A stretch of 64,000 nucleotides of DNA, taken from assembly GCF_000720135.1 (NCBI RefSeq), contig NZ_JOIU01000031.1, positions 1-64,000 of the forward strand, written 5' to 3'. Shown here piece after piece: positions 25,631 through 34,344 of the stretch; the first letter of the stretch is position 1; each line of letters starts with the position of its first letter. The notes below the pieces were generated by a model, which made no database searches, was not told where the DNA came from, and saw only the letters and a program-made list of their open reading frames with translations. Position numbers and translations under genes: made by a program. This stretch comes from Streptomyces sp. NRRL S-1022 (GTDB lineage: Bacteria > Actinomycetota > Actinomycetes > Streptomycetales > Streptomycetaceae).

Positions 25631-27850
25631 CTACCCGCCGGCGGTTCCCAGTGTCTTCCAGAATCCGTCGAGCCAGGTCAGCGTGTCCCGCATGACGTAG
25701 TGGCCGGCGTTGGGGCGCAGCGCCGACAGGAGGAAGGAGCGGGCTCCCTCGGAGGGGAGCCCCAGCACGGTGATGCGGGGTTCGACGCTGCCGTCGGCGC
25801 GGACCGGATGGAAGTCCGCACTGAGTTCGAGGCCGCCGGGCACGAAGTCCTCCCCGTCGGCCGAGGCGTTGCGCCACAGCCGGACCGTGCCGCTGGCCAG
25901 GAGGTTGCGGTAGAGGGGGAGGATGTCCGCACGCGGGTCGAACGGGTGCATGCGGGCGTCGACCAGGACGTCGACCGGCCGCACGAACCCGGTGTGCGGA
26001 CCGTCCACGACGACGCGCCCGGTCGGCTCATCGGGGCGCACGCGCGCCTCCGGGCCGGCTCCCACGTCGAGCAGGCCGTGGTCGATCAGCGCCACGATCT
26101 TCGCCATGATCTCGGGGGCGGCTCCGTTGGCCAGCCGATTGTGGTGGCGTACGTAGCGGTTGAGGAACGTCCGCTGGGAGACGGCGGTCAGCCCCGCGTC
26201 GTCCACCGCGTACGAGATGACCGAGCGCAGGTCGCGCCAGACTCCGTCGGAAGCCGCCTTGTGCGGGTTCAGCCGGTTTCCCTGGCGCGCCCAGCGCTGG
26301 TCGCGGCCCATGAACTGCCGTACGGCGTCGCGGAACCGCCGCGGACCGGGCTGCGGGCTCACCGGGGCGACGGCGTCGTCCCAGCTGAACCGGTTGGCGG
26401 TGACGGCGCTGTCGAGGGCGGACGGCGAGGTGCGACCGTCCAGTGCGAGCTTCGGCGGCCGTGCCTGGTCCAGACAGTGCCGCACCTCCAGCTCCGCGTC
26501 CGCCCCGAAGACCACCCGGGTCCAGTGCAGCAGCACCTCCCGCACGGGCCAGGACACCGAGGACTGGGCCTCGGCGGCCGTGCGGGTGCCGCGCAGCACC
26601 GCGTCCAGGACCTCGGTGAGCTGGTCGACCGCTGTCTCCAGCCTCGCGACCAGGCAGTCGCGGTCCGTGCCGGAGGCCAGGGTGCCGGACAGGAACGCGA
26701 GGTAGTCCGGCATGACCCGCTGGGTCAGGAGCATGGTGGCCCCGGGACCGAACAGGGTGACGTAGTACAGGTGGGCCATCTCCAGGATCACCAGCGGCAG
26801 TACGTCCTTCTCGAAGTCGAGCTGCGGCTGCCGTTCGGTTTCTCCGCCCGGGTAGGGGCTGCCGACGTTGGCCCGGAGCTGGCGCACGGCTTCGTGCGTG
26901 AGGAAGGTGCCCTGGTGGTCACCGGAACCGTCGCTCGGCTTGTGGTTGTCGGGCCGGGCGAAGGTGAACAGGCCGGATCCGCTGAAGGCGACGATGCCCG
27001 CCGGCTCGGCACCACTGGGCCGGTACACCAGGCCATCGCCCGGCACCGGTTCGAACCGGCCGCCGCGTCCCTCGGTCAGGTGGAGGATGGCGTCGATGGC
27101 GGTGAGGCCCATGCCCACGCAGCCCACGACCTTCTCGGGGCCGCAGCGGTCGGGGCCGAGCCGCCGGTCCATCGGATACGGATGGGCGACATGGTGGGCG
27201 CCGCCGAAAGCGGCGCACTTGGCGAGCCGCCGTCCGGTCGGGCTCCGCTCCGGGTCGTGGTGGGAGTGCCCGGTGAGCAGCAGCACCTCGTCGGCGGGGT
27301 GGCGCTCGCCGTCGGCGGTCACGACGGTGAGCCCGTCCTCGCACGACTCGACCTCCACGACCTCCGCCTGGTGCAGGCGGAGGCCGGCCGCGGGGTGGCG
27401 GCGCAGGTCCTCGGCGAACGTGTCGAACATGTCGCGCAGGGCGAGCCCGTGCACGTACCGCCTGGGCCAGTCCTCCGGTGCCAGGTCGAAGTCCGGGTCG
27501 CCGGTGGCCTCGAAGCGGCTGCGGCACCACTCGTGGAGGGTGGGCCGCTCCGCCGCCGGTCGCAGCGGCCCGGCCCCGGCGACGGTCTCGTCGGCCGCGA
27601 AGCTCACCTGGGAACCGATCCGGTTGAGGTAACTGGTCCGGGCCTGTGCGGGGCTGTGCGCCAGCCCCGCGCCGAACTCCCCGGTCCGTTCGAAAACCGC
27701 TACCTCCAGCCCCTGTCCGGGGCCCAGCCTGCCGATCGTCGCCGACAGCCGCTCCAGGGCGTACGTCGCCCGCGGGCCGCCGCCGACGAGGGCGAGCCGA
27801 TAAGGGCGCCCGGCCGGCGCGGCCCGGCCCGATACGTCAGGGGTGGTCAC
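25631..27850 (-). CDS. Large FAD/NAD(P)-binding flavoprotein, role unknown
   Basis: 739 residues. N-terminal Rossmann motif RLALVGGGPRATYALERL, then GAGLAHSPAQARTSYLN and, mid-protein, LLTGHSHHDPE and CVGMGLTAIDAILHLTEG, the layout of the 'FAD-NAD(P)-binding' (NAD_binding_9) family distantly related to N-hydroxylating monooxygenases. The C-terminal about 300 residues match nothing I recognise. It is the last gene of the phosphonate operon, 31 bp after the AEP transaminase, so oxidation of the AEP nitrogen is an attractive but unproven role. GTG 27850 has GAGGT six bases upstream. Confidence 0.8.
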   Translation of the reverse strand: MTTPDVSGRAAPAGRPYRLALVGGGPRATYALERLSATIGRLGPGQGLEVAVFERTGEFGAGLAHSPAQARTSYLNRIGSQVSFAADETVAGAGPLRPAAERPTLHEWCRSRFEATGDPDFDLAPEDWPRRYVHGLALRDMFDTFAEDLRRHPAAGLRLHQAEVVEVESCEDGLTVVTADGERHPADEVLLLTGHSHHDPERSPTGRRLAKCAAFGGAHHVAHPYPMDRRLGPDRCGPEKVVGCVGMGLTAIDAILHLTEGRGGRFEPVPGDGLVYRPSGAEPAGIVAFSGSGLFTFARPDNHKPSDGSGDHQGTFLTHEAVRQLRANVGSPYPGGETERQPQLDFEKDVLPLVILEMAHLYYVTLFGPGATMLLTQRVMPDYLAFLSGTLASGTDRDCLVARLETAVDQLTEVLDAVLRGTRTAAEAQSSVSWPVREVLLHWTRVVFGADAELEVRHCLDQARPPKLALDGRTSPSALDSAVTANRFSWDDAVAPVSPQPGPRRFRDAVRQFMGRDQRWARQGNRLNPHKAASDGVWRDLRSVISYAVDDAGLTAVSQRTFLNRYVRHHNRLANGAAPEIMAKIVALIDHGLLDVGAGPEARVRPDEPTGRVVVDGPHTGFVRPVDVLVDARMHPFDPRADILPLYRNLLASGTVRLWRNASADGEDFVPGGLELSADFHPVRADGSVEPRITVLGLPSEGARSFLLSALRPNAGHYVMRDTLTWLDGFWKTLGTAGG

Positions 27851-27881
27851 CAGTTACCTCATTCAGTCAGGCGGAATCGGT

Positions 27882-28997
27882 TCAGACTCGGGACGGGAGG
27901 AGAGCGGCCAGCACGACGAGGAAGCGGTCGATGTCCGACTCCGTCATGCCGCCCATGGTGGACAGCCGGAAGAAGTCCCGGGCCAGCCGCTCCTGGGCGC
28001 TGTAGATGACGAACCCTGCCGCTCGCAGCGCCCGGTGGAGTTCGGCGTAGCTGCTGTCCGCGGGGATGCGCACGGCGGTGAGCCCTGCCGCGCGCTGCCC
28101 GGGCGGCAGCAGGAGTTGCAGGCCGAGCGCCTCCAGGCCGGTGCGCAGCCGCTCGGCGAGGGCGGTGTAGCGGGCGTGGCGTGCCTCCCACCCTTCGGCG
28201 AGCGCGAGATCGAGCGCCGTGTCGAAGGCGTAGTAGGCGGGGATCCCGGGGGTGAAGGCGGGGGCCGCGGCCTTTTCCTGGGCGGTGTAGTGCCGGTAAA
28301 GGTCCAGGTAGTACGTGCGTCCCTGGGCGCCGCCGAGCCCTTCGAAGGCACTCCTCGCCGCGCTGACGAAGGCGAGGCCGGGGGCGCCTTCCAGGCACTT
28401 GTTGGCGGATCCGGCGAGCCAGTCGATGCCGTCCCCGGCGAGGGAGAGGCGTTCGGCACCGATGGTGCTGACGGCGTCGACGATGACCTGGCAGCCGTAC
28501 GCGTGGGCGATCCGGGCGACCGCGGCGACATCGTTGAGCATGCCGCTGCTGGTCTCGTGGTGCACCACGCCGACATGGGTGAGCTCCGGGTCCGCGGCCA
28601 GCGCCGCCTCGACCCGTGCGAGGTCGAGGGCGGTGGCCCAGCCGAATGCGAGGCGACGGGTGCGGATGCCGTGGGCGGCCGCGATGTGCTTGAAGCGCTC
28701 GCCGTAGTGGCCGTTGTCGAGGACGAGCAGCGCGCCGCCGGCGGGTACCGCCGAGCTGATGGCGGCCTCCACCGCGCTCGTACCCGACCCGGTCAGGATG
28801 ACGGAGGTGTGCTGCTCGCCGCCGCCCGCGACCAGCGTGGTCTTGTGGCGTACCCGGGTGAGGAGTTCGGAGAACTCCGGCTCGCGATGGCACATGTCGG
28901 GGCCGGCGAGTGCCGCGCGGACCCGGTCGTCGGTGATGACCGGCCCCGGGTTCATCAGCACCAGCCGGGTGTGCGGGGCGCCGTTGACGTCGTTCAC
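27882..28997 (-). CDS. 2-aminoethylphosphonate-type aminotransferase (class V)
   Basis: 371 residues, fold-type I. LVLMNPGPVITDDRV and PDMCHREPEFSELL are the PhnW-like N-terminal signature; SGTSAVEAAI binds PLP phosphate; Asp174 in VIVDAVSTIGAE and Lys200 in GSANKCLEG hold the cofactor. In a biosynthetic setting the enzyme aminates phosphonoacetaldehyde to AEP. GTG 28997 overlaps the stop of the decarboxylase gene (GTGA). Together with PEP mutase and the decarboxylase it completes the standard AEP route, so I prefer synthesis over PhnW catabolism; no phosphonatase gene is present. Confidence 0.92.
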   Translation of the reverse strand: MNDVNGAPHTRLVLMNPGPVITDDRVRAALAGPDMCHREPEFSELLTRVRHKTTLVAGGGEQHTSVILTGSGTSAVEAAISSAVPAGGALLVLDNGHYGERFKHIAAAHGIRTRRLAFGWATALDLARVEAALAADPELTHVGVVHHETSSGMLNDVAAVARIAHAYGCQVIVDAVSTIGAERLSLAGDGIDWLAGSANKCLEGAPGLAFVSAARSAFEGLGGAQGRTYYLDLYRHYTAQEKAAAPAFTPGIPAYYAFDTALDLALAEGWEARHARYTALAERLRTGLEALGLQLLLPPGQRAAGLTAVRIPADSSYAELHRALRAAGFVIYSAQERLARDFFRLSTMGGMTESDIDRFLVVLAALLPSRV

Positions 28998-30124
28998 CGG
29001 GAGACCGCCTCCATGAACCGGGCCGCTGACTGTGGTGGGCGCAGGGCCGGGCGGCCCAGGCGCGGGTCGGAGCCGGAGGCGATGCGGACCCGGATCAGCT
29101 GTGGGCCACCGTCCTGCTGCGCCTGCCGCACCGCGGCACGCAGCCCGCGCGCATCGGACACGTCGTACGTCGCCCGGTAGCCGCAGGCCGTCGCGATCGC
29201 GCAGAAGTCCACTCCGGCCGACGCGGTGGGCTGACCTCCGGTGGACTCGTACGCCTCGTTGTCGAGCAGGATGTGGGTGAGGCCGGTGGGCTTCTGGCGG
29301 CCGACGGCGGCCATCGCCTCCAGCCGCATGAGGGCGGCCCCGTCCCCGTCGAGGACGGCGACCGGGCGTCCCTCGGTGTACAGCGCGACGCCGAGCGCGA
29401 CGCTGGAGGCGCACCCCATCGACCCGACGACGTAGAGGTTCTCGGGCCGGTCGAAGTCGCGTTCCAGTTCCCGGGCGGTCTTGCCGGTGGTCGCGACGAG
29501 CAGGGTCCTCGGATCCATCGCCTCGACGACCTGGCCGATCGCCTCGGCCCGCAGCATGAGCCCGGGGTGGCGGGCCGCGGGTTCGGCGGTGGGGTGCGGG
29601 TAGGGGGAGATGGCGCCCTTGGGAACGACGAAGGCGAACGGCAGGCCGGTCGCCGCCATGTGCTCGGCCGCCGCGTCGAGGCGCTCGGCGAAGCGGGCGG
29701 GGTCGTCGGGGAGAAGCTCGTTGCGGATGCCCATGGTGGTGAGCAGGCCCGGGGTGATCTCACCCATCAGCTCGTGCTGCGGCTCGTCCGGACTGCCGGG
29801 GCGGCCCCGCCAGGTGACGAACAGCAGCACGGGCAGGCGAAGGGTGTGGCAGAGCGACGTCAGCGGGTTGACCGTGTTGCCGAGCCCCGAGTTCTGCAGG
29901 ATGACGACGGGACTGCGGCCGGCCAGGTGCGCGCCGGCCGCGATGGCGACGGCCTCGCCCTCGTTGGCGGCGATGACGTAGTCCTGCGGGTGCTCGGCCT
30001 CCAGGCAGGTGATGACCGGCCCGAGGAACGAGCAGGGCACTCCGGTGAACGGGCCGAAGCCGCGCTCGCGGAGCAGGTCCACCACGGCACTGGGCGCGAG
30101 ACCGGCTGTGGTCGCGGTGGTCAA
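28994..30124 (-). CDS. ppd: Phosphonopyruvate decarboxylase
   Basis: 376 residues, ThDP-dependent. Glu55/Glu57 in AANEGEAVAIAAG provide the activating Glu; NSGLGNTVNPLTS is strongly Ppd-like; GDG at 260-262 with Asn289 (LLDNEAYESTGGQ) is the ThDP-Mg motif. It decarboxylates phosphonopyruvate to phosphonoacetaldehyde, pulling the unfavourable PEP mutase equilibrium forward. The start is a rare TTG at 30124, supported by GAGGAGGT five bases upstream and by TTGA overlap with the pepM stop; the frame upstream of it lies inside pepM. Confidence 0.94.
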   Translation of the reverse strand: MTTATTAGLAPSAVVDLLRERGFGPFTGVPCSFLGPVITCLEAEHPQDYVIAANEGEAVAIAAGAHLAGRSPVVILQNSGLGNTVNPLTSLCHTLRLPVLLFVTWRGRPGSPDEPQHELMGEITPGLLTTMGIRNELLPDDPARFAERLDAAAEHMAATGLPFAFVVPKGAISPYPHPTAEPAARHPGLMLRAEAIGQVVEAMDPRTLLVATTGKTARELERDFDRPENLYVVGSMGCASSVALGVALYTEGRPVAVLDGDGAALMRLEAMAAVGRQKPTGLTHILLDNEAYESTGGQPTASAGVDFCAIATACGYRATYDVSDARGLRAAVRQAQQDGGPQLIRVRIASGSDPRLGRPALRPPQSAARFMEAVSR

Positions 30125-31716
30125 CGGACCTCCTCCTGACCGGTGAGCAGTCCGGCGGCGTGTTCGGCGTCGGCCACGGTGCGCAGCTCCATCCACCCGG
30201 AGCCGATCTCGACGGCGCCCACCTGGTGGCCTCCCTCGACGAGGTCTATCAGCAGGTCGGCGAGGGTGGCGGTGCTGCCGTTGGCGCGGCGCTTGTCCGC
30301 GGCCTCGCGCAGCGCGGCGAAGCCCTTCGGGGAGAACACCGCGGCACCGGCGAACTCGCCGCAGGCGTCCTGCCCCCCGACACCGGTGACCCGGCTGCCG
30401 TCACCGGTGGACAGCCTGCGGCCCTCGTGCGCGCGGGAGTCGAGGTGCAGCGGCACGGCGTCGGCGCGGTGTCGTCCGACGGCCACGTCCGCCAGGACGG
30501 TCACATCGCCGCCGGCGGCGAGCAGCCGGGTCAGCGGCTCGCTCTGGACGTACGCGTCGGAGGAGAGCAGCAGCGTGGCACTCGACTGGCTGGCGGGCAG
30601 TTCGAGGACGGCACCGGCCGCGTCGGTGTGCCCGGCGAGCACCGCCGTGTCCTGCGGACGCTGCGCGGGCAGGTCCCCGGACGTGGCGAGGGACACCGAT
30701 TCGATGCCCGAGCGGCGCAGCTCCGCGGTCTGCCGGTCGAGGAGGACCGCCGTGTGCGCGGAGGGCGCCTCGGCACCCGGTACGACGGCGGCGCGCGCCC
30801 GGCTCTCGAAGGGGGTGATGAACTCGGCCTCGTGGCGCTTCTGCGTCGCCATGCCCTGCAGGTCGAAGACGGTGGCCAGCGGAGCGATGCGGTCCTCGAC
30901 GCCGGTGGTGCGGTCGTGCCGCAGGATCGTCCGGAAGGTGTCGTCGACGGCGGTGATGCCGGCTCGCAGACCGTGGTTGGCGTAGATCACCAGTTTGGCG
31001 CCCGCCTCGCCGAGTTCGGTCGCGGTGATCGTGTGGTACGTCGTGGGGACGACCACCACGGGGGTGGGCAGCTGCCACTCCCGCAGGAACTGCAGGACGG
31101 GTTCCGGGGAGGCGCCCTTGGCGTGGATGAGCACGGCGTCCGCTCCGGCCTTCGCGTAGGCCTCGCCCCGGCGCAGTGCCTCGTCCATGCCCCAGCCCGC
31201 GATGAGCGCCTCGATGCGGGCGATGACCATGAGGCCCGGGTGGCGCTGGGCTTCCTTGGCCGCCGCGAGCTTGCCGCAGAACTCGCCGACGGGGGCGAGT
31301 TCCTGCCGACCCGGTATGAAGCTGTTGACCTTGGGGAAGCGTTTGTCCTCGATGGACACCGCGGCGATGCCCGCCGCCTCGTAGCGGCGGATCATGTTCA
31401 TCACGTTGTGGGCGTTGCCGTACCCGGCGTCGCAGTCGGCGACGACGGGTACGTCGACGGCGGCGGCCATCGAGGCGGCCACGCCCAGCAACTCGCTCAT
31501 CGTGAGGATGTCGGTGTCGGGGACGCCTTGCGAGGCGGAGACCTCCAGGCCGCTGGACCAGACACCGTCGAACCCGGCACGTTCGGCGAGCCGGGCTCCG
31601 AGCGGGTTGTGGGCGCCGGCGATACGGACCACGCCGGGCCGTGCGAACAGTTCGCGCAGACGGTCCGCCGCGGAGCGGACGCTCACCGGACTTGCTTCTG
31701 TCGTCGCGGCACTCAT
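30121..31716 (-). CDS. pepM: Phosphoenolpyruvate mutase fused to a degenerate nucleotidyltransferase domain
   Basis: 531 residues. Residues 1-295 are PEP mutase: DCDAGYGNAHNV (94-104 region) binds Mg and the diagnostic EDK-x3-K-x-NS motif is complete at 123-132 (Lys129, Asn131, Ser132), which separates mutases from isocitrate-lyase relatives. It forms the C-P bond by turning PEP into phosphonopyruvate. Residues about 305-525 align with sugar-phosphate/CTP nucleotidyltransferases (LLDRQTAELRRSGI, LLLSSDAYV, CGEFAGAAVF, GHQVGAVEIGSGWMEL) but the N-terminal GxGxR loop and its following Lys are missing. ATG 31716 with AGGAG upstream. Confidence 0.95.
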   Translation of the reverse strand: MSAATTEASPVSVRSAADRLRELFARPGVVRIAGAHNPLGARLAERAGFDGVWSSGLEVSASQGVPDTDILTMSELLGVAASMAAAVDVPVVADCDAGYGNAHNVMNMIRRYEAAGIAAVSIEDKRFPKVNSFIPGRQELAPVGEFCGKLAAAKEAQRHPGLMVIARIEALIAGWGMDEALRRGEAYAKAGADAVLIHAKGASPEPVLQFLREWQLPTPVVVVPTTYHTITATELGEAGAKLVIYANHGLRAGITAVDDTFRTILRHDRTTGVEDRIAPLATVFDLQGMATQKRHEAEFITPFESRARAAVVPGAEAPSAHTAVLLDRQTAELRRSGIESVSLATSGDLPAQRPQDTAVLAGHTDAAGAVLELPASQSSATLLLSSDAYVQSEPLTRLLAAGGDVTVLADVAVGRHRADAVPLHLDSRAHEGRRLSTGDGSRVTGVGGQDACGEFAGAAVFSPKGFAALREAADKRRANGSTATLADLLIDLVEGGHQVGAVEIGSGWMELRTVADAEHAAGLLTGQEEVR

Positions 31717-31825
31717 GCCGATTCTCCTAGTGCGTGAGGGGGCGGCGCAGCGTCGTTGGGGCAGCCCACCGGGTGTGGTTTCGGTGTGGTTGACGGGAGG
31801 AGGGCCCGGGGGGCGGGCCGCCCGG

Positions 31826-33415
31826 TCACTGGTGCTTCGCGGTCTTCCCCGGACCGATGGCGAGACCTGCCAGGGCTCCCGCGGCGGCCACGGCCGCGGT
31901 GGCCAGCAGCGCGTACTGCATGCCCTCCAGGAAGACCGACCGGCTGACCCGGGCCAGGAGTTCCTGCGCGGCGCCGGGCAGGCCGAGGTCGGGGGACAGC
32001 CCGACGGCAGCCTTGCGGGCGGCCGCGTCGGCTTGCTCCGGGGACAGGGCGAGACCCTTGGCGGCGAGCCGTCCGGACAGCACCGACGCGGTGTGCGCGG
32101 CGATGACCGTGCCCGCGGTGGCGACACCCAGGCTGCCGCCGATCTGCATGGCGGTCTGTTGCATGCCGCCCGCGACGCCCGACAGTTCCATCGGAGCGCT
32201 GCTCATGACGAGTTTGGTGCCGCCCACCATGACCGGGCTGAAGCCGACGCCCAGGAGGAAGAAGTAGAGCGTCATCTCCACGGTACCGGTGTGGGCGTCC
32301 AGTTGGGCGAGCGCGGCCATGGCGGCAGCGATGGCACCGAGCCCCAGGACGACGGGGGTGCGCGGGCCCGAACGGCTGATCCACAGGGCGGCCGGGGGCG
32401 CACCGACGATCATCAGGAGGGTCAGCGCCAGCACCCGTACGCCCGACTGGGCCGGGGTCAGCCCGAGCACGTTCTGCAGGTAGAACACCAGCACGAACGG
32501 GGCGGCGACCATCACGAAGCCCATGACGACCATGGTGAAGACGCCGACGGAGAACCGTACCGACCGGAAGATCCGCAGGGGCACCAGCGGGTCGGCCGCA
32601 CGCCCCTGCCACCAGACGAATCCGGTGAGGAGTACGGCGGCGGCCGTCAGCGCGAGCAGGGTGACGGTGTCCGCCCAGCCGCGGTGCGGGACTTCGGCCA
32701 ACCCCCAGACGAGCGAGCAGAGGGCGCCCGCGAGGACCACCGTGCCGGTGACGTCGAACCTGCCGACGGCGCCGTCGGCGCGCACGTCGCGCAACACGGT
32801 GAGCCCGAGTACCAACGCGATCGCGCCGAGCGGCACGTTCAGGAAGAACACCCAGCTCCAGTCGGCGTGTTCGACGATCAGGCCGCCGACGACCGGGCCC
32901 GCCGCCGTGGACGCCGCGATGACCGCGCTGCGCACGGCGATCGGCATGTTGAGCCGCTCGGCCGGGAAGGCGCTGCGCAGCAGCCCCAGTGTGGCCGGCT
33001 GCATCAGCGCGCCGAAGGCGCCCTGGGCGATGCGCAGACCGACGACCCAGCCCAGGCTCCCGGACAGTCCGATGGCCACCGACGTCGCGGTGAACCCCGC
33101 GACTCCGGCGAGGAAGACGTTGCGGTGGCCGAAGCGGTCACCGAGCCTTCCCGCGGTGATGAGCAGCGCGGCGACGGTCAGGAGGTAGCCGTTGGTCACC
33201 CACTGGATGCCGGTCAGGTCGGCCCCCAGGGCGTCCTGCATCGCGGGCTGGGCGACGGCGACGATCATCCCGTCCAGCGAGACCATCATCGCGCCGACCG
33301 ACAGCGTGATCAGGGTCAGCCACGCGTGTCCGCGCACAGTTCGCCGGGCCGGCCGGGCAGGCTGCCGCTCGGCCGGCCCGTCCGGGCGCGGCCTCGGGCG
33401 GAGGTCCTCAGTCAT
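31826..33415 (-). CDS. MFS exporter of the DHA2 (EmrB/QacA) family
   Basis: 529 residues with 14 predicted membrane helices. DHA2 features: MVSLDGMIVAVAQPAMQ in helix 1, RLGDRFGHRNVF between helices 2 and 3 (motif A) and GPVVGGLIVEHADW (motif C of drug/H+ antiporters). Likely exports or confers resistance to the cluster product. Start ATG 33415 overlaps the stop of the hydroxylase gene (ATGA). A 109-bp gap separates it from pepM, the only real break within the minus-strand operon. Confidence 0.9.
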   Translation of the reverse strand: MTEDLRPRPRPDGPAERQPARPARRTVRGHAWLTLITLSVGAMMVSLDGMIVAVAQPAMQDALGADLTGIQWVTNGYLLTVAALLITAGRLGDRFGHRNVFLAGVAGFTATSVAIGLSGSLGWVVGLRIAQGAFGALMQPATLGLLRSAFPAERLNMPIAVRSAVIAASTAAGPVVGGLIVEHADWSWVFFLNVPLGAIALVLGLTVLRDVRADGAVGRFDVTGTVVLAGALCSLVWGLAEVPHRGWADTVTLLALTAAAVLLTGFVWWQGRAADPLVPLRIFRSVRFSVGVFTMVVMGFVMVAAPFVLVFYLQNVLGLTPAQSGVRVLALTLLMIVGAPPAALWISRSGPRTPVVLGLGAIAAAMAALAQLDAHTGTVEMTLYFFLLGVGFSPVMVGGTKLVMSSAPMELSGVAGGMQQTAMQIGGSLGVATAGTVIAAHTASVLSGRLAAKGLALSPEQADAAARKAAVGLSPDLGLPGAAQELLARVSRSVFLEGMQYALLATAAVAAAGALAGLAIGPGKTAKHQ

Positions 33416-34344
33416 GCGAGAGCTTCACTGGTCCTCCCGGCGCCGGCGTCGGCCTGGCCCGGCCCGCCGTGGCCCTGCTCCGGGGTCCGTTCCTCGGCGG
33501 GCTTCCAGCCGGGCGGTCCGAAGACGTAGGCGAGCTTGTGCCTGACGGTGCGGGCCTGGCGCACGTCGCGGAACATGGTGGCGAACTCGTGCACCTGTAC
33601 GTGCCAGATGCTGTAGCTGTCGATCTGCTTGGTCAGACCGTACGTCGGGCGCTGCACCTCGGGCTGGAAGGTGCCGAAGAGGCGGTCCCAGATGATCAGG
33701 ATGCTGCCGAAGTTCTTGTCGATGTACTCGGGTTCGGTGCCGTGGTGCACGCGGTGGTGGGACGGCGTGACGAAGACGTACTCGATGAACCGGGGCAGCT
33801 TCCCGATCTTCTCCGTGTGGGAGAACAGCCCGTACAGCAGGTGGATCGAGTGCATGGAGAAGACGAGGGCGGGGTGCACGCCGAAGAGGGGCAGCGGGAA
33901 CCAGATCGCCTTCTCGAACCACTGCGCCCACTTGCGGCGCAGCGCCGTGGAGAGGTTGAAGTACTGGCTGGAGTGATGGACCTGGTGACCCGCCCAGATC
34001 AGCCGGATGGCGTGGGAGGCCCGGTGGTAGACGTAGAGCAGCAGCTCGACGGCGAAGAAGACGAGGACCAGGGTCATCCAGTTCGTCGAGGACAGGTGCC
34101 ACGGGGCGAGGTACTCGTAGACGAGCAGGTAGAGAGCGAGGGCCAGGGTGCGCAGCAGGGTGGAGGAGATCAGCGAGCCCAGGCCGGTGAGGATGCTCGT
34201 CCGGTGGTCCCGCAGGTCGTACCCGGTCTGCTCCTCGTCGTCGCTGAACTTCATCGCCACCAGCTCGATGACGATCAGCAGTGCCATCGCGGGAAGGGCG
34301 TAGACCGCCGGGTCGTGCAGTCGGTCCATCACCTTGTCGAGCAT
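33412..34344 (-). CDS. Fatty-acid-hydroxylase/sterol-desaturase-family di-iron membrane enzyme
   Basis: 310 residues with about four membrane helices. The eight-histidine di-iron motif is present as YHRASH (HX3H), GHQVHHSS (HX2HH), a middle HSIHLLYGLFSH and SHHRVHHG (HX2HH). The family hydroxylates or desaturates acyl chains, sterols or sphingoid bases, or cleaves ether lipids. As first gene of the phosphonate operon it links that operon to acyl-chain modification. ATG 34344 (MLDKVMDRLHDPAVYALP). Confidence 0.9.
   Translation of the reverse strand: MLDKVMDRLHDPAVYALPAMALLIVIELVAMKFSDDEEQTGYDLRDHRTSILTGLGSLISSTLLRTLALALYLLVYEYLAPWHLSSTNWMTLVLVFFAVELLLYVYHRASHAIRLIWAGHQVHHSSQYFNLSTALRRKWAQWFEKAIWFPLPLFGVHPALVFSMHSIHLLYGLFSHTEKIGKLPRFIEYVFVTPSHHRVHHGTEPEYIDKNFGSILIIWDRLFGTFQPEVQRPTYGLTKQIDSYSIWHVQVHEFATMFRDVRQARTVRHKLAYVFGPPGWKPAEERTPEQGHGGPGQADAGAGRTSEALA

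Noticed and set aside
25625..28009. 794-codon open frame on the plus strand
   Set aside because: Shadow of the flavoprotein gene; no domain, no ribosome site, and wrong codon-position GC pattern.
27882..28997. AEP transaminase as a catabolic PhnW
   Set aside because: No phosphonatase, C-P lyase or phosphonate uptake genes nearby; co-translation with the decarboxylase and PEP mutase points to synthesis.
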